From Streptomyces jeddahensis (GTDB taxonomy: Bacteria > Actinomycetota > Actinomycetes > Streptomycetales > Streptomycetaceae), in contig NZ_LOHS01000051.1 in NCBI RefSeq assembly GCF_001642995.1, forward strand, positions 34,840 to 98,839: 64,000 nucleotides of DNA. The letters are read 5' to 3'. The notes beneath the pieces were generated by a model. That model did not search any database, was not told where the DNA came from, and was given only the letters and a program-made list of their open reading frames with translations. The translations under genes were made by a program, and so were the position numbers. This document shows positions 44,718-51,956 of this stretch, piece by piece (within the stretch, counting starts at the first letter, position 1; every line of letters starts with the position of its first letter).

Positions 44718-45977
44718 TTACGCCCTGGTGAGGTCCTCGACCTCCGCCTCGGGCTCGCGGCCCGGGGTCGGCAGGTCGAACTTGGTGATCGCGAAGCGGA
44801 ACACCACGTAGTAGATCACCGCGAAGACCAGGCCGATCGGGATGATCAGCCACGGCTTGGTGGCCAGGTTCCAGTTCAGTGCGTAGTCGAGGAAGCCCGC
44901 GGAGAAGGTGAACCCGGCGTGCACGCCGAGCGCCCAGGTCACGGCCATCGAGATCGCGGTGAGCACCGCGTGGACGGCGTACAGCAGCGGCGCGATGAAC
45001 ATGAACGAGAACTCGATCGGCTCGGTGACACCGCAGACGAACGAGGTGAGGGCGAGCGAGATCATCATGCCCAGGACGGCCTTGCGGCGCTCGGGGCGGG
45101 CCGAGTGCGCGATGGCGAGCGCGGCGGCCGGGAGGCCGAACATCATGATCGGGAAGAAGCCGGACATGAACATACCGGCGTCCGGGTCGCCCGCGAAGAA
45201 GCGGTTCAGGTCGCCGTGGACGACCTGGCCGGCGGAGTTGGTGAAGTCACCGAGCTGGAACCAGGCCACGGTGTTCACGAACTGGTGCATACCCACCGGG
45301 ATCAGCGCGCGGTTGATCGCACCGAAGAGGCCGGCACCGGCGGCGCCGAGACCCGTCATCCACTCGCCGAAGGCGCTGATGCCCTCGCCGATGGGCTCCC
45401 AGACCAGACCGAAGACGACGCCGACCAGGGTGCCGACGAAGGCCATGATGATCGGGACGAGCCGGCGCCCGTTGAAGAAGCCGAGCCAGTCGACCAGCTT
45501 GGTGCGGTGGAACTTCTGCCACAGCACGGCGGCCAGCAGACCCATCACGATGCCGCCGAAGACGCCCGGGTTGTTGTAGGTCGCGGCGATGTCCGCGCCG
45601 TCCTGGATCTTGGCCTCGGTGACCGGGAAGGCCTTCAGTACGTTGCTGTAGACCAGGAAGCCGACGAGCGCGGCGAGCGCGGTGGAGCCGTCGGCCTTCT
45701 TGGCGAAGCCGATGGCGACACCGATACAGAAGAGCATCGGCAGGTTGTCGAAGACCGCGCCACCGGCGGTCGCGAAGACCGAGGCGACCTTGTCCCAGCC
45801 CAGCCCGTCGGCGCCGAAGACGTCCGGCTGGCCGAGGCGCAGCAGGATGCCGGCGGCGGGCAGCACGGCGATCGGCAGCTGCAGGCTGCGGCCGACCTTC
45901 TGCAGGCCCTGGAACAGGCCGGCTCCCCGTTTCTTCGCAGGGGCCGCGGGGGCCGCCGTGTCGGTACCGGTGCTCAT
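44718..45977 (-). CDS. nagE2: PTS transporter, GlcNAc-specific IIC component
   Basis: A 419-residue membrane protein of the glucose/GlcNAc PTS IIC family. Evidence includes LQKVGRSLQLPIAVLPAAGILLRLG at the N-terminus, and GMHQFVNTVAWFQLGD and CGVTEPIEFSFMFIAP, which belong to the sugar-binding region. It imports and phosphorylates GlcNAc with the separate IIB protein. Streptomyces coelicolor has this gene next to nagF and nagE1; only one IIC gene is present here. Two dre-like sites precede it. Confidence 0.88.
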   Translation of the reverse strand: MSTGTDTAAPAAPAKKRGAGLFQGLQKVGRSLQLPIAVLPAAGILLRLGQPDVFGADGLGWDKVASVFATAGGAVFDNLPMLFCIGVAIGFAKKADGSTALAALVGFLVYSNVLKAFPVTEAKIQDGADIAATYNNPGVFGGIVMGLLAAVLWQKFHRTKLVDWLGFFNGRRLVPIIMAFVGTLVGVVFGLVWEPIGEGISAFGEWMTGLGAAGAGLFGAINRALIPVGMHQFVNTVAWFQLGDFTNSAGQVVHGDLNRFFAGDPDAGMFMSGFFPIMMFGLPAAALAIAHSARPERRKAVLGMMISLALTSFVCGVTEPIEFSFMFIAPLLYAVHAVLTAISMAVTWALGVHAGFTFSAGFLDYALNWNLATKPWLIIPIGLVFAVIYYVVFRFAITKFDLPTPGREPEAEVEDLTRA

Positions 45978-46040
45978 GAACGTCCTCCGTGTGCCGGGTG
46001 CTGCCGGGGCATGGGGGAAGATGGAGGGCAGCAAGGGGGG

Positions 46041-46056
46041 TGTGGTCTACACCACT
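46041..46056. promoter_or_regulatory. dre-like site 1 upstream of nagE
   Basis: TGTGGTCTACACCACT matches 14 of 16 positions of the DasR element. It is 64 bases from the nagE start, in the promoter region. Confidence 0.72.
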
Positions 46057-46057
46057 G

Positions 46058-46073
46058 ACTGGTGTAGACCTGT
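46058..46073. promoter_or_regulatory. dre-like site 2 upstream of nagE
   Basis: ACTGGTGTAGACCTGT matches 14 of 16 positions of the DasR element and follows site 1 after one base, giving a tandem pair on nearly the same face of the helix (17-base spacing). Confidence 0.7.
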
Positions 46074-46257
46074 TGTAGCACGGCGAAGGCTGGATAAGGA
46101 ACCCGCGAATATTGTGGCTTTGGGCATATCGGGACATCGTGCCATAAAGCCGGGTGGTGGGGTTCGGGTGGGCGTGTGGTCACGTAAGAGGGGCGCCGAA
46201 GTTCGGGTCGGTCGATCCCCGAGTGAGGTAGGGGCGGGGCTTGGCGGCCGTCGGAAT

Positions 46258-46273
46258 ATTGGTGTAGACCAGT
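46258..46273. promoter_or_regulatory. dre-like site upstream of nagF
   Basis: ATTGGTGTAGACCAGT matches 14 of 16 positions of the DasR element, about 85 bases before nagF. The rest of the 381-base nagE-nagF gap holds no recognised gene. Confidence 0.72.
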
Positions 46274-46358
46274 GGGTGACGGGTGGCGTGACCGCTCGTG
46301 AAGACGGTCCGACCGTGGGTTACCGTGGCAAAACGGGTCAAGGTGAACGGAGCAAGGA

Positions 46359-46592
46359 ATGGCCACCAAGGCTGAGAAGATCGTCGCCGGGCTCGGCGGC
46401 ATCGACAACATCGAAGAGATCGAGGGCTGCATCACCCGCCTGCGGACCGAGGTCGTCGACCCCGGCAAGGTCGACGAGGCCGCGCTGAAGGCCGCCGGAG
46501 CACATGGCGTGGTCAAGATGGGCACGGCGATCCAGGTCGTCATCGGCACCGACGCCGACCCGATCGCGGCCGACATCGAAGACATGATGTGA
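46359..46592 (+). CDS. nagF: PTS IIB component (GlcNAc)
   Basis: A 77-residue IIB domain with the phosphorylated cysteine in IEGCITRLR (Cys24). It receives phosphate from the general PTS proteins and passes it to GlcNAc bound by the IIC protein. It is separately encoded and divergent from nagE, as in other streptomycetes. A terminator follows at 46672. Confidence 0.9.
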   Translation: MATKAEKIVAGLGGIDNIEEIEGCITRLRTEVVDPGKVDEAALKAAGAHGVVKMGTAIQVVIGTDADPIAADIEDMM

Positions 46593-46671
46593 CCCCGTCG
46601 ACGACGGAATCTGACCTCGTCGCCGACATGACGTGAGCCGGGGGCGAGGCCACGCCGAAGCCGCCCGGCAG

Positions 46672-46699
46672 CCCCGTTCCGCACCCGCCCGGAACGGGG
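46672..46699. terminator. Hairpin terminator after nagF
   Basis: CCCCGTTCCG and CGGAACGGGG with an 8-base loop, followed by TCTTC. It also lies in the rph leader, 30 bases before that start. Confidence 0.8.
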
Positions 46700-46728
46700 T
46701 CTTCACCATTCGGGCTAGGCTCGGCAGC

Positions 46729-47460
<732 letters not shown>

Positions 47461-47471
47461 CGGGGCCTTCG

Positions 47472-47531
47472 GCCTGCACGGATGCCCGACTGCCTGCACG
47501 GGTGCTCGGCTGCCCGCACGGGTGCCCGGCG
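47472..47531 (+). repeat. Three-unit 20-base tandem repeat
   Basis: Units of the form GCCTGCACGGGTGCTCGGCT at 47472, 47492 and 47512 with a few substitutions. The inner phrase GCACGGGTGC is shared with the octamer array at 13843-13922. Confidence 0.85.
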
Positions 47532-47599
47532 GGCGAGGGCGGCGCGGGGAAAGAGTAAAGAAGCAACCAAGAAGGCTCCTCCGCGCGTTATTACAGGTG

Positions 47600-47627
47600 C
47601 GGGCGTACGGGCAACACCGTGCGCCCG
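47600..47627. promoter_or_regulatory. Hairpin in the leader of the lipoprotein gene
   Basis: CGGGCGTACGG and CCGTGCGCCCG pair fully with one G-U and a 6-base loop. It lies 30 bases before the lipoprotein start, just ahead of GGGAGGA, so it may affect mRNA stability or translation. Confidence 0.4.
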
Positions 47628-47656
47628 TCCGCAACCCCCTGGGAGGAACCGCCGAC

Positions 47657-48049
47657 ATGGCATCGAGCCGCCGACGTATCAGCACCGCCATCGCCCTGGC
47701 CGGCCTGGCGCTCGCCGTGCCCCTCGCCGCCGGCTGCAGCGCCGTCGACAAGGCACTGGACTGCGTGCAGACCGCCGACGCGATAGCCGACAGCGTCACC
47801 GAACTCAAGCAAGCCGTCGACACCGCCGCCAACGACCCGACCCAGGCCGCCGAGGCGCTCGACTCCATCGACCAGAACCTCGACGAGATCGGCGACAAGA
47901 CCGACAACGCCGACGTCAACAAGGCGGTCGACGACCTCGGCAAGGCCGTCGACAACGTCCGCCAGGCCATCAAGAACGGCGACGAGACACCGGACATCAC
48001 CCCGGTCACGGACGCGGCGGGCGAACTGACGAAGGTCTGCACGCCATAA
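47657..48049 (+). CDS. Small lipoprotein, helical
   Basis: A 130-residue protein with a lipoprotein signal (PLAAGC, lipidated Cys at about 27). The mature part has heptad-like helices (VTELKQAVDTAANDPTQAAEALDSIDQNLDEI) and is Asp/Ala-rich with a C-terminal Cys. No family is recognised beyond a surface helical protein. ATG with GGGAGGA. Confidence 0.75.
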   Translation: MASSRRRISTAIALAGLALAVPLAAGCSAVDKALDCVQTADAIADSVTELKQAVDTAANDPTQAAEALDSIDQNLDEIGDKTDNADVNKAVDDLGKAVDNVRQAIKNGDETPDITPVTDAAGELTKVCTP

Positions 48050-48134
48050 GGCAGGCCAAGCCGCCCGTCCGGGGTCCCGGCCGCCGCCCGGGGGCCCTGG
48101 ACGGGCGGTCCCCACACCCCGCGATACTGGTGGC

Positions 48135-48737
48135 ATGACCCGCCTGATCCTCGCCACCCGCAACGCCGGAAAGATCACCGAACTCAAGGCCATCCTCGCC
48201 GACGCCGGCCTCACCCACGACCTCATCGGCGCCGAGGCCTACCCGGACGTCCCCGACGTCAAGGAGACCGGCGTCACCTTCGCCGAGAACGCCCTGCTCA
48301 AGGCCCACGCCCTGGCGCAGGCCACCGGCCTGCCCGCCGTCGCCGACGACTCGGGCCTCTGCGTCGACGTACTCGGCGGCGCCCCCGGCATCTTCTCCGC
48401 CCGCTGGGCCGGCCGCCACGGCGACGACCAGGCCAACCTCGAGCTCCTCCTGGCCCAGCTCGCCGACATCTCCGACGAACACCGCGCCGCCCACTTCGCC
48501 TGCGCCGCGGCCCTCGCCCTCCCGGACGGCACCGAGCGCGTCGTCGAAGGCCGCCTGACGGGCACCCTCCGCCACACCCCCGCCGGCACGAACGGCTTCG
48601 GCTACGACCCGATCCTCCAGCCCGACGGCGAGACCCGTACGTGCGCGGAACTCAGCCCCGAGGAGAAGAACGCGATCAGCCACCGGGGGAAGGCGTTCCG
48701 GGCGCTGGTGCCGGTGGTGCGGGAGCTGCTGGGCTGA
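48135..48737 (+). CDS. rdgB: Non-canonical purine NTP pyrophosphatase (RdgB/HAM1)
   Basis: A 200-residue house-cleaning pyrophosphatase hydrolysing ITP/XTP. Signatures are LATRNAGKITELK, ETGVTFAENALLKA, VADDSGLCVDVLGGAPGIFSARWAG and GFGYDPI with SHRGKA at the C-terminus. Confidence 0.94.
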   Translation: MTRLILATRNAGKITELKAILADAGLTHDLIGAEAYPDVPDVKETGVTFAENALLKAHALAQATGLPAVADDSGLCVDVLGGAPGIFSARWAGRHGDDQANLELLLAQLADISDEHRAAHFACAAALALPDGTERVVEGRLTGTLRHTPAGTNGFGYDPILQPDGETRTCAELSPEEKNAISHRGKAFRALVPVVRELLG

Positions 48738-48747
48738 CTTCACGAAA

Positions 48748-48782
48748 GAGCCCCGCACCTACGAATCGAAGGTGCGGGGCTC
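48748..48782. terminator. Terminator between rdgB and the tRNA gene
   Basis: GAGCCCCGCACCT and AGGTGCGGGGCTC, 13-base perfect arms and a 9-base loop. Serves rdgB and the oppositely directed tRNA. Confidence 0.88.
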
Positions 48783-48792
48783 TGCTTAGCTG

Positions 48793-48865
48793 TGCGCCCG
48801 GTCGGATTCGAACCGACAAACACGACCACCTAAAGATCGCCGCTCGGCCATTGGCGTACGGGCGC
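48793..48865 (-). tRNA. tRNA with anticodon UAG (Leu by codon) but class I architecture
   Basis: The 73 bases read on the minus strand give an acceptor GCGCCCG/CGGGCGC with 7 perfect pairs. The D stem has 3 pairs, the anticodon arm is CGATC-TTTAGGT-GGTCG (anticodon TAG), the variable loop has 5 bases (TGTTT), the T arm is GTCGG-TTCGAAT-CCGAC and the discriminator is A. Canonical tRNA-Leu has a long variable arm, which is absent here. CCA is not encoded. An automated scan would probably call tRNA-Leu(TAG). Confidence 0.75.
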
Positions 48866-48881
48866 CCGACAGCGTCCTACT

Positions 48882-49560
48882 TTACTGGGGGAGAGTATGT
48901 CGTCGCTGCCCGCCTCGACACCAGGTGCTGGTTGTCGCGTGGCAGTTAGGGCACAGCAACCGCAGGTTCTCGCCGCGGTCGTCGCTCCAGTCCCCATTGA
49001 TGTGATCGACCTCCAACGTCATGGGCTTGCCGAGCCACTCCGGTCCGATCCCGCACTCGGCGCATTCCTCGGGTACGCCAGCGTCACGGAGCGCGCGACG
49101 CAGTAGACGGGTCCTTGTCCGGCGCTTGCCGTCGTGCTGGATAAGGATGTCCTCCGGACGCTTGGCGGGGACCGTGCCCGGCCTTCCTCGCTGATGTGCC
49201 TGCCCCAGGAAGTGGGAGACGTCAAGGTTGTCCTCTGCTACCCACTGGTGGAACAGGGTGCGCAGCCGGCCGCTGTAGGGCTCCATCCCCAGAGCGCGGA
49301 GAGCACCGGCGAATGGAGGTCGCTCCCTCGACCGCGCGGTGCAACTCGTCGGCGGCCGGTTTGGCGGGCACTCCGTTGGCTCGCCCCCGGCGTTGCATGT
49401 GGGAGACGTCGATCCCAAAGTGGTCGAAACGCCGGAAGAGATGGCGGCGGAGGTTGCCGTACGGTCGGGTGCCGAAGAACGCGATGACCTCATCGATGTC
49501 GGAACACTGCGCGGCGGCTTCGGCCAGTCGCTCGCGGGTGTACTGCACGCCCCCATTCAC
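48882..49560 (-). pseudogene. HNH endonuclease gene with frameshift
   Basis: A GTG at 49560 overlaps the stop of the upstream HNH gene (GTGA). The first frame encodes YTRERLAEAAAQCSDIDEVIAFFG ... HFGIDVSHMQRR, a ~55-residue DNA-binding-like module. Near 49300-49330 the homology passes to another frame (FAGALRALGMEPYSGRLRTLFHQWV...), which continues through CAEC, LEVDHINGDWSDDRGENLRLLCPNCH. The HNH core and zinc Cys pairs are intact, so only one indel breaks it. Confidence 0.75.
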
Positions 49561-50210
49561 GCGGCGCCAGCCCTGGCGAAACCCTTACCACGTCCCCGGT
49601 AGTTGTCCGTCGTCGAGTGGCAGTTGGGGCACAGGAACCGTAGGTTCTCGATGCGGTTGTCGCGCCAGTTGCCGTCGACGTGGTCGACCTCGAGAGGAAG
49701 CGGGTGCCCCCGCCAGACCGCTTCCGTGCCGCACAGAGCGCACTGCTCCCGTACTCCCACAGCCGTCATCGCCCACTTGAGGCGGTCGCTCGGGATGCGC
49801 CGGGCATGAGTGGCCGCCTGCTCGACGAGCAGACCCTCCGGCGTACGAGGGCGCCAGGGCTTTCCCCGCCGCGTCGGCACCTGGAAGTGCGATGTGTCGA
49901 TGCCGTACGCCTTGATACGGCGGCTGATGTGCGTGTGGTGTCCGCCGACGACCTCGAGTCCGAGTTGCCGCAGCACTTCACACATGTTCGTCGACGCTGA
50001 GACCGCAGCCTGGAGGACCTCCCGGGTCCACTTGACCCCCTCACGCTCAAAGTGCGACGTCTCCACCCCCAGCTTCTTCATCCGCTCGAACACATACCGC
50101 CGCGTCGAACTCCTCGGATCCACCCCCAACCTCTCCAACGCCTCCGACAACGTCCGTGCCCCGCGAGCCGCCTCCTCCAGCCGCTCCCTGGTGTACGCGC
50201 TGGCCCCCAT
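49557..50210 (-). CDS. HNH endonuclease with tandem N-terminal modules
   Basis: A 217-residue protein. Two similar modules, YTRERLEEAARGARTLSEALERLG...KKLGVETSHF and WTREVLQAAVSASTNMCEVLRQLG...KAYGIDTSHF, precede an HNH domain (CALC ... LPLEVDHVDGNWRDNRIENLRFLCPNCHSTTDN). The modules look like helix-turn-helix DNA-recognition units. The pair of HNH genes lies next to a tRNA gene, a frequent place for homing-type or acquired nucleases. Confidence 0.8.
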   Translation of the reverse strand: MGASAYTRERLEEAARGARTLSEALERLGVDPRSSTRRYVFERMKKLGVETSHFEREGVKWTREVLQAAVSASTNMCEVLRQLGLEVVGGHHTHISRRIKAYGIDTSHFQVPTRRGKPWRPRTPEGLLVEQAATHARRIPSDRLKWAMTAVGVREQCALCGTEAVWRGHPLPLEVDHVDGNWRDNRIENLRFLCPNCHSTTDNYRGRGKGFARAGAA

Positions 50211-50296
50211 CGATTCCCCTCCGTCTCCGGCCGCGTGTTCGCGGCTCGTACGGAGTAACGATCTGCTCATCGGACGGTCACGTGGGAAAAGTGGAG

Positions 50297-50328
50297 CGGC
50301 CCGCACCGGATCATGCCGGTGCGGGCCG
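50297..50328. terminator. Terminator downstream of bcp
   Basis: CGGCCCGCACCGG and CCGGTGCGGGCCG, perfect 13-base arms and a 6-base loop, immediately after the bcp stop side. Confidence 0.88.
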
Positions 50329-50353
50329 TTCGAGAAGAGGATGGGAGCGGGTC

Positions 50354-50821
50354 TCAGATCCCCAAATCCTTGATGATCTTGGCGACGTGGCCCGTGGCCC
50401 GCACGTTGTACAGGGCCCGTTCGACCTTGCCCTCCTCGTCCACGATCACCGTGGAGCGGATGACGCCCATGTACGTCTTGCCGTAGTTCTTCTTCTCGCC
50501 GTACGCGCCGTAGGCCTCGGTGACCGTCTTGTCGGGGTCGGCCAGGAGGGTGACCTTCAGGTCCTCCTTCTCGCGGAACTTCGCGAGCTTCTCCGGCTTG
50601 TCGGGGGAGATGCCGATCACGTCGTAGCCGGCGCCGGCGAGGACCTCCAGGTTGTCCGTGAAGTCGCACGCCTGCTTGGTGCAGCCGGGGGTGAGGGCGG
50701 CCGGGTAGAAGTAGACGATGACCTTGCGGCCCTTGTGGTCCGCGAGGGAGACCTCGTTGCCGTCGGCGTCGGGCAGGGTGAAGGCGGGGGCGGTGTCGCC
50801 GGGCTGGAGTCGCTCGCTCAT
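50354..50821 (-). CDS. bcp: Thioredoxin-dependent thiol peroxidase (Bcp)
   Basis: A 155-residue peroxiredoxin reducing hydroperoxides. It has peroxidatic Cys47 in the TPGC motif and resolving Cys52 (TPGCTKQACDF). YFYPAALTPGC shows Ala where many homologues have Lys. Full family length. Confidence 0.93.
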   Translation of the reverse strand: MSERLQPGDTAPAFTLPDADGNEVSLADHKGRKVIVYFYPAALTPGCTKQACDFTDNLEVLAGAGYDVIGISPDKPEKLAKFREKEDLKVTLLADPDKTVTEAYGAYGEKKNYGKTYMGVIRSTVIVDEEGKVERALYNVRATGHVAKIIKDLGI

Positions 50822-50989
50822 GTTCTTCGGTCTCCTCGCAGGGGGGACGGCAAGGGGGCGGATCCCCCGTGGCTGGTTACGGAACGAGGGTAATAGGGGT
50901 GCCGTGGGGTGCGGTGGGCCGGAAGCTGACAGACTGTCGACCAGTACGTAGGACGCAAGACCATCGGATACGACCACGGAGGCGGCGCG

Positions 50990-51310
50990 GTGTCGGATGC
51001 CAGGACCCCTGCGCAGATCGAGGCGGACATCAGGCTCCGGCGTGAGCGGCTGGCCGAGACCCTCGATGAGATCGGGATGCGGGTGCACCCGAAGACGATC
51101 GTCGGTGATGCCAGGGCGAAGGTCGTGTCCGGTGTCGATCACACGCTGGGGCGGGCGTATGTCGGTGTCAACCGGGCCGTGAGCGGTGTTCGGGCGCGGC
51201 TGGTGTCGGAGGAGGGGGCGCCGCGCTTCGAGCGGATCGTGCCGGTGGCGATCGTCGTCGTCGGGGTCGTGGGGCTGCTGGCCCTGAGCTCGCGCAAGCG
51301 GAAGCGCTGA
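50990..51310 (+). CDS. DUF3618 family membrane protein
   Basis: A 106-residue protein. It opens with the DUF3618 motif (ARTPAQIEADIRLRRERLAETLDEIGMRVHPKTI) and has one C-terminal transmembrane helix (IVPVAIVVVGVVGLLAL) ending in a basic tail. Function unknown. GTG start after GGAGG. Confidence 0.85.
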   Translation: MSDARTPAQIEADIRLRRERLAETLDEIGMRVHPKTIVGDARAKVVSGVDHTLGRAYVGVNRAVSGVRARLVSEEGAPRFERIVPVAIVVVGVVGLLALSSRKRKR

Positions 51311-51354
51311 CCCCTCCGGGGTGCGGGCGGGGTGGAGACAGGTAGGTTCGGAGC

Positions 51355-51696
51355 GTGAGCGAGAAGACCCACCACGACAAGTTGCCCATCCGGATGCTGC
51401 ACGACCGTGTGCTGGTGCGGCAGGACACGAATGAGGGCGAGCGGCGTTCCGGCGGCGGCATCCTGATTCCCGCGACCGCGGCCGTCGGGCGGCGGCTGGC
51501 CTGGGCCGAGGTGGTCGCGGTCGGGCAGAACGTGCGGACCGTGGAGGTGGGCGACCGGGTGCTGTACGACCCCGAGGACCGGGCCGAGGTCGAGGTGCGG
51601 GGCGTGGCGTACGTCCTGATGCGCGAGCGCGATCTGCACGCCGTGGCCGCGGACCGCTTCGAGGGCTCGCAGGATTCGACTGGGCTCTATCTCTGA
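51355..51696 (+). CDS. GroES-like co-chaperonin family protein
   Basis: A 113-residue protein with the Cpn10 fold: PIRMLHDRVLVRQDTNEGERRSGGGILIPATA and AEVVAVGQNVRTVEVGDRVLYD. It differs from the main GroES by longer ends and lacks a neighbouring groEL, so it is a divergent paralogue. Start GTG 51355. Confidence 0.82.
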   Translation: MSEKTHHDKLPIRMLHDRVLVRQDTNEGERRSGGGILIPATAAVGRRLAWAEVVAVGQNVRTVEVGDRVLYDPEDRAEVEVRGVAYVLMRERDLHAVAADRFEGSQDSTGLYL

Positions 51697-51810
51697 CAGC
51701 CGGGCTCTGTCTCTGACATCTCTGACGCATCCGTCATCCGCCTGTTGCAGCCATGGCGTACGTCTCGTCGCCGTGAAGCAGCCAGTGCAGACAGTTCTGA
51801 CCATGACGCC

Positions 51811-51857
51811 GTAAGGCCTGGCGACCGGACCGACAGCCGTCCGTCACCAGGCCTTAC
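51811..51857. terminator. Inverted repeat after the GroES-like gene
   Basis: GTAAGGCCTGG and CCAGGCCTTAC are perfect 11-base arms with a 25-base loop. The right arm overlaps the start of a 33-base direct repeat. Confidence 0.55.
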
Positions 51858-51917
51858 GCATGGCCGCCGTATCACCGGGCGGTGCCTTACGCATGAGCCG
51901 CCGTGTCACCGGGCGGT
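51851..51917 (+). repeat. 33/34-base tandem duplication
   Basis: Two units beginning GCCTTACGCATG and ending CACCGGGCGGT, 51851-51883 and 51884-51917, nearly identical. No function recognised; it lies before the 3' end of the penicillin-binding protein gene. Confidence 0.85.
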
Positions 51918-51956
51918 GGCTCGTGCTCAGCCCCCCTCGTTCTCAGCCCTCTCGTC

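Noticed and set aside
48882..50210. Integrated genetic element at the tRNA
   Set aside because: No integrase, no direct repeat of the tRNA 3' end and no phage genes were found in the flanking DNA. Only the two HNH genes are present before core genes resume at bcp.
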